A stretch of DNA of 11,201 bases, from the NCBI GenBank assembly GCA_030447145.1, contig JAUJLY010000053.1, forward strand, positions 1-11,201, given 5' to 3'. Below the pieces are notes generated by a model. That model was not told where the DNA came from. It ran no database searches and was given only the letters and a program-made list of their open reading frames with translations. The stretch is from Thermomicrobiales bacterium. GTDB lineage: Bacteria; Chloroflexota; Chloroflexia; Thermomicrobiales; UBA6265. How positions within the stretch are numbered: the first letter of the stretch is position 1; the number at the start of each line of letters is the position of its first letter. Positions 5,376-11,201 of this stretch are shown one piece after another. The translations under genes and the position numbers were made by a program.

Positions 5376-7876
5376 GCACCGCCTTCCTCCTCGAGATCGA
5401 GTGTTTGCATGCGCGTGGATGGGCCCTGGTGCCAGTTCCGCTCCGACGCAAGCGTCCCGTCACCCCCGGCTGGCAGCATCTGCGCCTGGACGATACCGGC
5501 CTCCGGACTGCCTTCCGCGACCGCTCAAATGTCGGCGTCTTGCTCGGGGAGCCGTCTAATGGACTGACTGATGTCGACTTGGACTGCCCGGAAGCCCTGG
5601 CCCTGGCTCCCCACTTCCTGCCCCTCACCGATCTGCGGTCGGGACGGCCCTCGGCCCCCGCCTCGCATGCCTTCTACCGGGTGCCCTCACCGATCAGGAC
5701 TATCCGCTTCCGGGACCCAAGGCTGTCCTCGAGTGATGAGCGAAGCATGCTCATCGAGTTGCGCTCGACCGGGAGCCAGACCCTGATTCCGCCCTCCATC
5801 CATCCCTCCGGTGAAAAACTCGTCTGGGAGCGCGATGGTGAGCCGACCGAAGTTGAGGCGGAGGTGCTCCAACGCGCCGTAAGTCGCATTGCCACCGCAT
5901 CGTTGCTGGCACGCGCGTGGCCCAACGTGGGAAGTCGCCATGACGCCGCTCTTGCCCTGGCAGGAGGACTGCTCCGAGCCGGCTGGCCGACTCACGAGAC
6001 GGCGGAATTCGTCTGGCACATCGCCACGGTGGCCGGAGACGAGGAGGCCAACGACCGGCGTCGCGCGGTGCTCTCCACGGCGGACAGTCTCGCAGTTGGT
6101 CAGCACACCACCGGCTGGCCTACCCTCACTGCGATTCTCGATTCCCGGGTTGTCATCCAAATCCAAACGTGGTTGGGGATTGGAGATCAGGGTAACGCCA
6201 CCAGTTCGTACGAGACCAGGGTTACAGCACCGAATGGCGGGGTCGCCCCTAGCCCAATCACGGCCGAGCAGCAGGCCCGCGCCATCCCGGTTCCGCTGTT
6301 CCCCCTCCACGTCTTCCCACCTTTGGTCGAACGCTACCTGGCCCAGGGCACCGAGACGATCGGCTGTCCACCTGATCTGCTCGCGGTCCCCTTCCTCGGC
6401 TACGCGGCTGCTGCGATCGGCAACCGGAGACGCCTTGCCCTCAAGCGGCGCTGGGTGCGGAAGGCCACCCTTTGGTCCGGCGTGATCGCCGCTTCGGGCG
6501 AGGGTAAGTCCCCCGCCGACGCGTACGCCCGCACCGCACTCGACCTGCTCCAGAACACCGCCGACCATCGCTTCCAGGAGCAGTACCGTGCCTACAAGCG
6601 CGAGCTCTCCCGTTGGAAATCCGCTGATTCCTCGAGTCGTGGGGACGAACCGGCCCCGCCGGCGTATGAGCACTGGTACACCACCGATCCCACGGTCGAG
6701 TCCCTTGCCCCGATGCTGCAGGGCAATGCCGGTGTGGCCGCAGCCTTTGACGAGTTGGTCGCTTGGGCACGGGGCTGCAATGCCTACAAACGAGGCGGCA
6801 ATGATCGCCAGAAGTACCTCGAGGTCTGGAACGGCCGATCGTTAAAGGTCGACCGCCGGACTCAGGAGGTGCTCAACGTCCCGGATCCGGTGCTCTGCAT
6901 CGTCGGAGGCATCCAGCCGGACCGGTTGCCCGAACTCACCCGAGAGGCAAGCGTTCATGACGGCTTGCTGCCTCGCTTCTGCTGGACCTATCCCGACGTG
7001 ACACCGGGCGATTGGGACTGGGAAGAGAGTGAGGCTGATGAACTGGACGAGATCGTCGCCCTCTTCCAGCTCTTGCGCATTGCTCCTATGCAGACGATTC
7101 GCCCCCATCCCGACGCCAGGGAGCGGTGGGCCACCTGGTACGACGACACCAAGCGTGGCCGAGCGGCACTACCACCACTCGCGCGGGAGGTGGCAAGCAA
7201 GCTGCCGGCGCACTTGGCCACGCTGTGGCTGGTGCTGCACTGTCTCTGGGATCCAAAGGGCCGGCAGGACCAGGCCGGTCTGCAAAATCTCGAGCGGGCA
7301 ATTGAGGTGGTGGAGTACTTCCGTGCCCATGCCCGACGCGTCCTGGTGCATTTCGGAACCAATGCGCCGCACGTTGATGCCGGTCTCACTGGACGGGTTG
7401 CGGCCATTCTGCGTCGAGCGGATCGCTGGCTGAGCAAGACTGAGCTGTGGGATGCGCTGCATCGCAATGCGAAAGCCGAGGCGTTGGATGCTGCTCTGGG
7501 CGCCCTTCTGGCCGAGGGCCGGGTATTGACGCGGACCGAGGGACATGGTCCTGGTGCAACGACGCTCTGGCGCTGGTGCGCTGCTCCTGAATCGTACGAA
7601 GCAAACGACGCGGAGCGTAAGGAGGAACCACCTAGTGTATGGGACGCTGAGGAGGATGCGCTTGATTCGTACGAAGCAACGAACCGGGCGGAGGCCTCGC
7701 GGGGCACCACTTCGTTCACTTCGTACGAAGTAGGGAGATCAAGTCAAGTGCCACGTCCACCCAAGCCGGTAGCAGGGCGATGTTACGCCTGTGGCGGGAC
7801 CCGCTTCGCGGATGATGGTGTCTGTTTGATCTGCCATCCCCGTTCTTGGCTCCGTCACGAGCACGGTGTTGCATGA
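5372..7876 (+). CDS. Bifunctional DNA primase/polymerase with DUF3987 ATPase-like domain
   Basis: Replication protein of the element. The N-terminal archaeo-eukaryotic-type primase-polymerase domain (about 1-200) shows TDVDLD (Asp67, Asp69), SHAFYR (His99) and PPSIHPSG (140-147); the usual third Asp is Glu129 here. From about 300 to 700 a DUF3987-type region follows, with a Walker A-like GEGKS (Lys379) and FDELVAW (Asp460, Glu461) as the likely Walker B. A helical wHTH-like segment (SKTELWDALHRN) precedes a low-complexity linker with repeated SYE motifs. The C-terminus carries a zinc knuckle with Cys804, Cys807, Cys818 and Cys821. GGAGG about 10 bases upstream and ATGA overlap with the preceding small gene support the start. 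At 834 aa it is full-length for such proteins and shows no frameshift. It probably initiates and unwinds at a nearby origin, for which the palindromes upstream are candidates. Confidence 0.9.
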   Translation: MSTAFLLEIECLHARGWALVPVPLRRKRPVTPGWQHLRLDDTGLRTAFRDRSNVGVLLGEPSNGLTDVDLDCPEALALAPHFLPLTDLRSGRPSAPASHAFYRVPSPIRTIRFRDPRLSSSDERSMLIELRSTGSQTLIPPSIHPSGEKLVWERDGEPTEVEAEVLQRAVSRIATASLLARAWPNVGSRHDAALALAGGLLRAGWPTHETAEFVWHIATVAGDEEANDRRRAVLSTADSLAVGQHTTGWPTLTAILDSRVVIQIQTWLGIGDQGNATSSYETRVTAPNGGVAPSPITAEQQARAIPVPLFPLHVFPPLVERYLAQGTETIGCPPDLLAVPFLGYAAAAIGNRRRLALKRRWVRKATLWSGVIAASGEGKSPADAYARTALDLLQNTADHRFQEQYRAYKRELSRWKSADSSSRGDEPAPPAYEHWYTTDPTVESLAPMLQGNAGVAAAFDELVAWARGCNAYKRGGNDRQKYLEVWNGRSLKVDRRTQEVLNVPDPVLCIVGGIQPDRLPELTREASVHDGLLPRFCWTYPDVTPGDWDWEESEADELDEIVALFQLLRIAPMQTIRPHPDARERWATWYDDTKRGRAALPPLAREVASKLPAHLATLWLVLHCLWDPKGRQDQAGLQNLERAIEVVEYFRAHARRVLVHFGTNAPHVDAGLTGRVAAILRRADRWLSKTELWDALHRNAKAEALDAALGALLAEGRVLTRTEGHGPGATTLWRWCAAPESYEANDAERKEEPPSVWDAEEDALDSYEATNRAEASRGTTSFTSYEVGRSSQVPRPPKPVAGRCYACGGTRFADDGVCLICHPRSWLRHEHGVA
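6205..7731 (+). repeat. Dispersed TCGTACGA palindromes inside the primase gene
   Basis: TTCGTACGAG (6205-6214), ATCGTACGAA (7591-7600), TTCGTACGAAG (7666-7676) and ACTTCGTACGAAGT (7718-7731, a perfect 14-base palindrome). All four are in the same frame and encode Ser-Tyr-Glu in linker regions, three within 141 bases. Either the peptide or the DNA palindrome is being repeated. Confidence 0.6.
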
Positions 7877-8082
7877 GCCGGTCGTGGTGGCGGTGCCGGG
7901 ACCCCGCTTGTCCGACGCCGGGAGGAGCGGTGCTGGGGCGAGTGACGGCTGACAGCGGGTTGGTTCTGGATCCGGCGGTGCGCATCTTTGCGGCTTACCT
8001 TGATACGGGGCGGGTGGAGAGCGCCTGCCCCCAATGCGGGACCAAGCGCGAGTTTCGCGGGCGTGCGCTACGGCGGCCGTGA
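7873..8082 (+). CDS. Small zinc-ribbon protein (69 aa)
   Basis: The start at ATG 7873 overlaps the primase stop (ATGA), so the two are translated together; an in-frame ATG at 7846 would lie deeper within the primase gene. The protein begins MSRSWWRCRDPACP and has a Cys pair near residue 8-13 (C-x4-C) and a second pair in CPQCGT, a treble-clef or ribbon layout for one zinc ion. The middle ADSGLVLDPAVRIF block is one I associate with small proteins of Thermomicrobia-type mobile elements. Likely a DNA/RNA-binding accessory of the replication module; the precise function is unknown. Confidence 0.75.
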   Translation: MSRSWWRCRDPACPTPGGAVLGRVTADSGLVLDPAVRIFAAYLDTGRVESACPQCGTKREFRGRALRRP

Positions 8083-8640
8083 TCCCGAGCCTGTATGCTC
8101 TTTGGACTGGAGAACTGCTGAATCAGTGTCACTGGGCTAATGGCTGTTATCGAAGTCACAGTGATGGCCGTTTCCGGCGCTGCAGTATTTGAGCCCCTGA
8201 TCAGCAATCCTGGATCAAAGGGGCAGAGGAGTGTAGGGAACTTGAAAGATGCTCTCAAACAGAATTGGGGATAGGAGGTAACGGCCGCGAAACCGGACCC
8301 CTCATGCGGTGAGAGTTAGATTTCCTGGAAGGCCGTGCACCCAATCTCCGACATTCGCGCGCCGTTGCTGGACGTGGAAGGGGTAGCAAGGGGCAAAACA
8401 CAACCTTGGGGCGCGCGCGTTATACAGTTGACCAGGTGGGCAGAACGTCGCTGGACCCGTGTGGGTCTAGCGGCGTTGGACTTGGTTAGACCGGTCGGTC
8501 CTCCCCTTTCTGGGTGTGACCCGTGACAGGTGCTGGCCTGATGGCAGCGGTCTAACTCGGAAGAGAGCCTCCAGATCCTGGCTCGTGCAGATATCTCGCG
8601 TTGTCGTCACCCCATCTCCTGGACCGAAAGGACGTTCTTT
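8083..8640. other. 558-base region without a convincing gene, rich in stem-loops
   Basis: Open frames here are short and show no family resemblance. Visible structure: CAGTG-T-CACTG (8124-8134); GCCCC+TGATC pairing GATCA+GGGGC with a 2-base bulge (8193-8224); a weak ACGGCC/GGCCGT long-range stem (8281-8286 with 8331-8336); and the nested leader structure listed separately (8444-8632). No tRNA, rRNA or known riboswitch consensus was recognised. The element's right boundary could lie here, but no copy of the capsid junction was found. Confidence 0.5.
8444..8632 (+). promoter_or_regulatory. Candidate structured leader with alternative pairings before the isomerase gene
   Basis: A 15-bp hairpin with two wobbles and a GTGT loop (8444-8458 with 8463-8477) is followed by a perfect 9-bp stem GTTAGACCG (8485-8493) with CGGTCTAAC (8548-8556). 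The latter encloses GGGT-GTG-ACCC (8512-8522) and a GCTG/CAGC hairpin. GGTCTA (8464-8469) can instead pair with TAGACC (8487-8492), and CGGTCTA (8548-8554) can pair with TGGACCG (8620-8626), which abuts the ribosome site AAAGGA (8627-8632). Chain-like exclusive pairings of this type occur in attenuators and riboswitches. No T-run follows, so control, if any, would be translational. Confidence 0.35.
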
Positions 8641-9486
8641 ATGGCGCAGAGGACATTTACCCGATCTGTCTCGACATGGTCGCTTCACCGCACGCTGGGG
8701 AGCTTTGTTGCCGAGAATTCATCACCCAAGGGTGGTCGGATGATGCGACGGCTTCCCGTTGAGGGCGGTATCTCACTCCTCGAGCTCCCGGCAGAGCTCG
8801 CTGCGAGAGGGTATCAGGCAGTCCAGATCTGCCAGTTCCACATTGCTTCAACTGACGATGCCTATCTCGATTCGCTGCGCGGCGCACTTGACTCAAATGG
8901 CATCGAACTCGATGTGCTGTTGGTCGATGCCGGTGACATTACGGCCGATGATGCCGAACACCAGATGGCCTGGATAAGCGACTGGATTGCCATCGCGGCA
9001 CGGTTAGGCGCTAAGCGCGCGCGTGTTTGCGCCGGGCACTCCCGACCGACGCCTGAGTTGCTCGACATGAGCGGTGCCCGACTCGCGTCGCTGGCGGAGG
9101 CTCATCCGGGAATCCGGTTGCTCACCGAGAACTGGAAGGAACTCACGCCGGACGCGGCTTCGACGCTGGCAGTGCTCGACGCAGCAGGCGATCAGGTCGG
9201 CCTGATGATCGATCTCGGGAACTGGACAGGTGCCCACAAGTACGACGACCTCGTCAAGATTGCCCCGAGAGCCGAGGCATCCCACATCAAATGCCACTTC
9301 GACACCAGGGGCCCGGATGAGGCTGACTTCCGTCAAAGCCTTTCCATCCTGCGAGATGCTGGATACACAGGTTCTCTGTGCATGATCTACGACGGCCCCG
9401 ACGACGACGAATGGCGACATCTCGACTGGGAATGGGCAATGACCTGCGACATGTTCGGCATAGCACCAAGTCAGGCGATCGGTTGA
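8641..9486 (+). CDS. Sugar phosphate isomerase/epimerase-like protein (xylose isomerase-like TIM barrel)
   Basis: A 281-residue protein of the AP-endonuclease-2/xylose-isomerase-like TIM-barrel superfamily, normally metal-dependent isomerases or epimerases acting on sugars or inositols. The opening TRSVSTWSLHRTLG is typical of the first strand. Likely metal or substrate ligands are His67, Glu163 (TENW), Asp191 (IDLGNW), His215 and His219 (SHIKCHF) and Asp251 (YDGPDD), where the family more often has Glu. Length is normal and the frame is intact. AAAGGA lies 8 bases before ATG 8641. The exact substrate cannot be told. It stands alone, with a long leader upstream and decayed genes downstream, so it may be cargo or a chromosomal gene. 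Confidence 0.85.
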   Translation: MAQRTFTRSVSTWSLHRTLGSFVAENSSPKGGRMMRRLPVEGGISLLELPAELAARGYQAVQICQFHIASTDDAYLDSLRGALDSNGIELDVLLVDAGDITADDAEHQMAWISDWIAIAARLGAKRARVCAGHSRPTPELLDMSGARLASLAEAHPGIRLLTENWKELTPDAASTLAVLDAAGDQVGLMIDLGNWTGAHKYDDLVKIAPRAEASHIKCHFDTRGPDEADFRQSLSILRDAGYTGSLCMIYDGPDDDEWRHLDWEWAMTCDMFGIAPSQAIG

Positions 9487-9830
9487 ACCATCGGATCCAG
9501 AATATGACCCCATGGCGGGGGACGGGAGCGTCTACCGTGTCCAGCGCGCGAAAGTGACGTGTTTCGAGGAAGACAGGATCACGCAGGACAATGCACCCGA
9601 TGGTCGGGTCGGCATCCAGCACCGACCGTATCGACGAGTGCCGTGCCGCGTAGACCGTCACCTTGGTGATGAGCCTCGCCAGGTCGGGAACACCGTTGGC
9701 GGGACCAAACCGGTTCCAAGCCTCTGACGTGCGCATTTCTTCGTAGGACGAGAAGGAGCCATAGCCGCGAACTTTGCGAACTGGTGCCTTGAGCAGGAAG
9801 TAGAAACGGTCACTGTCGTGTGGGGCCGGA
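9487..9830 (-). pseudogene. Remnant of an HNH-endonuclease-family gene (N-terminal domain)
   Basis: The minus-strand frame from about 9830 reads DRFYFLLKAPVRKVRGYGSF, then a stretch with SEAWNRFGPANG, and DPTIGCIVLRDPVF. This order is what I know from the N-terminal, PUA/EVE-like part of a family of putative HNH restriction endonucleases (a GEPFFFKLKAP-type block, a W-FG-ANG block, a DP-IGCI-L block). There is no proper start upstream: the frame is lost at about 9830, where a divergent methyltransferase remnant begins. No HNH motif follows before the isomerase gene at 9486. The longer annotated-looking frame starting at 9736 is only part of this remnant. Family name is from memory. Confidence 0.5.
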
Positions 9831-10335
9831 ACAGCGGCTGGTCCGCGAATGGCTCTCCCGCTGGCTTGACCGGCGGTCCGTCGTCATAGATTTCGGCTGC
9901 GGCTCCAACCCCCTGCGCGACCTTTCGTGCGAACGAGTGGTCGGCATTGACCGGCACGGGGTCAACGGTGGTCTCGTGGGCGACAGCGCAGACACAGGAC
10001 TCCCTGGCGGTGAGGCCGACTTCGTCGTGATGAGCTTGTCGATGTGGGGGACGCCAGCAGACCGATTGGCGTAACTGCAGGAGGCGAAGCGGTTGTTGCG
10101 GCCGCTCGACAAGTTGGTTGTGGTGGAGCCCGTCGCTACCTTCGGCGGAACCGAGGCATGGCAGAGCGGGTCCACTCGGTTCGGGACGGTGGTGGAGCGG
10201 CTAGGCATGAGCCTGGCTGAGGTCCGAGCGTACGGGGTAGACAGCGGGACCACGCTTGCCTCACTCGTCGTTGACAATAGCACCACCCCAGCGGCAGACG
10301 ACATCGACTCGGATGAGTGTGTCTGGACAGAGTAG
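9820..10335 (+). pseudogene. SAM-dependent methyltransferase (Rrp8-like), broken by an in-frame stop
   Basis: One frame encodes VVIDFGCGSNPL (SAM motif I), VVGIDRHG, a post-I block ending ADFVVMSLSMWGT (like the FSLSLMGTN motif of Rrp8-type methyltransferases), then LQEAKRLLRP and KLVVVEPVATF. TAA at 10072-10074 interrupts it exactly where the family has a Tyr or similar residue before LQEA; a single change of TAC to TAA would explain this. Both halves are in the same frame. The frame upstream of GTG 9820 closes at a TGA (9790-9792) and the expected extra N-terminal helices are missing, so the gene also seems 5'-truncated. Class I methyltransferase identity is fairly secure; the Rrp8 relation is a guess. 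Confidence 0.65.
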
Positions 10336-10365
10336 ATTGTCGGCACATGTCGGCAAGCGGCGGAG

Positions 10366-10908
10366 TCATCGGATTCCCGAACGAGTTGTCGAGGCGAGGT
10401 GGGCGGCGCAGCAGGCGAGGTCGTCGGTCGGGGCCGGGATGTCGAGCTCCCGCAGCCGCTCGCAGGCAAACCTGGCTGCGGCGAGGATGAGCGCCTGCCG
10501 ATTCCGCCCGTGTGGACTCGTATGTCCCTTACGCGCTGCCTTGACTGTGCTTATGGTCAGCCCCGTCTCATCGGCAAGCCGCTGTGCTGGGATTAGCTTG
10601 AGTACCGGCAGCACCAGCGTCTTCCATGGATCCCGCTCAGCATCCCGGTACTCGGTCCAGGCCTCATCCGGGCTGTGCTCGATGCCGGCCACCACGTCCT
10701 CGAGCCAATTGGATTCCTTGCCGACGTACATGGTCAGCTCTGAGATGGATCGCATGACCCGTCTACGCAGCAGGCCGACCGTCTGTCGGTAGCACGGTCG
10801 GCCGTCAGGTCCAGCGCTCTTGACCTTCGGATGGTAGAGGAGGTCCTCCAGCACGTCGCGGTACGTCTGGACCCGTGCCACGCCGGCCCCACCGGTGTCA
10901 GCCGCCAT
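10366..10908 (-). CDS. Hypothetical protein with C-terminal helix-turn-helix, possible fragment
   Basis: 180 residues if started at ATG 10908. Blocks with HPKVKSAGPDGRPC, YVGKESNWLED and EYRDAERDPW are followed by a helix-turn-helix (about residues 109-129, QRLADETGLTISTVKAARKG) and a SPHGRNRQALILAAARFA tail. I recall this arrangement as the C-terminal part of longer hypothetical proteins in mobile elements of Actinobacteria, Chloroflexi and archaea, in which the PDG-PC block lies inside the chain. That, together with the absence of a convincing ribosome site (a GAGGAAAAAG is about 15-25 bases upstream), suggests N-terminal truncation. It is convergent with the methyltransferase remnant, 30 bases away. 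Probably DNA-binding; role unknown. Confidence 0.5.
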   Translation of the reverse strand: MAADTGGAGVARVQTYRDVLEDLLYHPKVKSAGPDGRPCYRQTVGLLRRRVMRSISELTMYVGKESNWLEDVVAGIEHSPDEAWTEYRDAERDPWKTLVLPVLKLIPAQRLADETGLTISTVKAARKGHTSPHGRNRQALILAAARFACERLRELDIPAPTDDLACCAAHLASTTRSGIR

Positions 10909-11162
10909 GCTGATGCGATAGCTTTTTCCTCATTAGAGATCGATCCAAGATAGGCGCAGCCACATTCATGGATCCGATTCGTAGGGCGCGATGATCTGGA
11001 ACTGGGTTGGATTCACCCCGTCGGGGGGCGAAGTGTGCGACATGGGTGGTCAGCATGAAATTGAAGCGGCACTCGTCTACGCATGTGCAACCGACTCAAT
11101 TGACCAGCATCGTCACGGTCTCAGCAGATGTATAATGTCAGTAACAACTGAGTGGTGGACAC
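10909..11162. other. Intergenic region before the edge
   Basis: No recognised gene. It contains the palindrome TCAATTGA (11096-11103), the TATAAT at 11131 and an unassigned frame from ATG 10991 (70 codons to the edge, no good ribosome site, no family resemblance). Confidence 0.4.
11131..11136 (+). promoter_or_regulatory. Consensus -10 box TATAAT
   Basis: A perfect TATAAT, preceded directly by TG, lies 26 bases before ATG 11163. No good -35 is found at 16-18 bases; TTGACC at 11100-11105 is 25 bases away, too far. It stands out in this GC-rich sequence. Confidence 0.35.
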
Positions 11163-11201
11163 ATGGGCCGCTGGAACCGGGCAGAGATGCTCGACCAGCG
11201 G
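11163..11201 (+). CDS. Start of an unidentified gene, cut by the window edge
   Basis: ATG 11163 opens a frame reading MGRWNRAEMLDQR to the edge. An in-frame TAA at 11142-11144 limits the start. A GGTGG (11154-11158) is only 4 bases away, a weak ribosome site, and a TATAAT lies upstream. Thirteen codons are too few for identification. A competing frame from ATG 10991 is also open to the edge. Confidence 0.25.
   Translation, partial: MGRWNRAEMLDQR

Noticed and set aside
5029..5559. Plus-strand open frame of 176 codons spanning the palindromes and the primase start
   Set aside because: Arg/Pro/Cys-rich translation without family pattern, overlapping two better-supported genes with ribosome sites.
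8304..8316. ATGCGGTGAGAGT resembling group II intron domain V
   Set aside because: The complementary arms needed for the domain V hairpin are missing and no reverse transcriptase is nearby.
8335..8526. 63-codon open frame in the gap before the isomerase
   Set aside because: Starts with GTG without a ribosome site, has no family resemblance and runs through the strong hairpins.
9810..10469. Minus-strand open frame of 219 codons
   Set aside because: Ser/Thr/Pro-rich antisense of the methyltransferase remnant, whose SAM motif is clear on the plus strand.
11100..11136. TTGACC with TATAAT as a complete sigma-70 promoter
   Set aside because: The spacing is 25 bases, too long for the two boxes to act together.

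Overview
The window is GC-rich bacterial DNA. Its protein style (a DUF3987-type primase/polymerase ATG-A-coupled to a small zinc-ribbon protein, a xylose-isomerase-like TIM barrel, actinobacterial/Chloroflexi-type C-terminal domains) suggests Chloroflexota (Thermomicrobia-like) or, less likely, Actinomycetota. This assignment is an impression from memory, not a search result. The window looks like the left end and interior of an integrative mobile element inserted in a prophage, followed by a stretch of decayed genes.

Left end (1-1855): a phage major-capsid-like C-terminal region is cut off at a Trp codon. Directly against it lies a large serine integrase on the minus strand, whose last codons read antisense into the capsid sequence. 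This looks like an attL junction. The matching attR, with the rest of the capsid gene, is not recognisable in the window.

Cargo (2064-4987): two plus-strand genes that overlap at ATGA. The first encodes a ~260-aa helical protein with a Met-Gly N-terminus. The second encodes a 714-aa QueC/QatC-like PP-loop enzyme with a zinc-type cysteine cluster. Its C-terminus carries an extra domain that I associate with large actinobacterial/Chloroflexi regulatory ATPase/TPR proteins. QueC-like enzymes occur in known immunity systems (Qat, type IV CBASS), but the other components of those systems (QatA ATPase, QatD nuclease, CD-NTase) are absent here. This pair is the best candidate for an undescribed defence or protein-modification system.

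Replication module (4988-8082): a run of six short inverted repeats (4997-5160) precedes a three-gene, translationally coupled operon: a 64-aa small protein, an 834-aa bifunctional primase/polymerase-DUF3987 helicase-like protein, and a 69-aa zinc-ribbon protein. The palindromes are a plausible origin or operator.

Right part (8083-11201): a ~560-base gap rich in RNA-like hairpins, including four to five segments with mutually exclusive pairings just upstream of an intact sugar-phosphate isomerase/epimerase-like gene (8641-9486). Then come a decayed HNH-endonuclease-family remnant, a methyltransferase broken by one in-frame TAA, a probable C-terminal fragment of an HTH protein, and the beginning of an unidentified frame at the edge.
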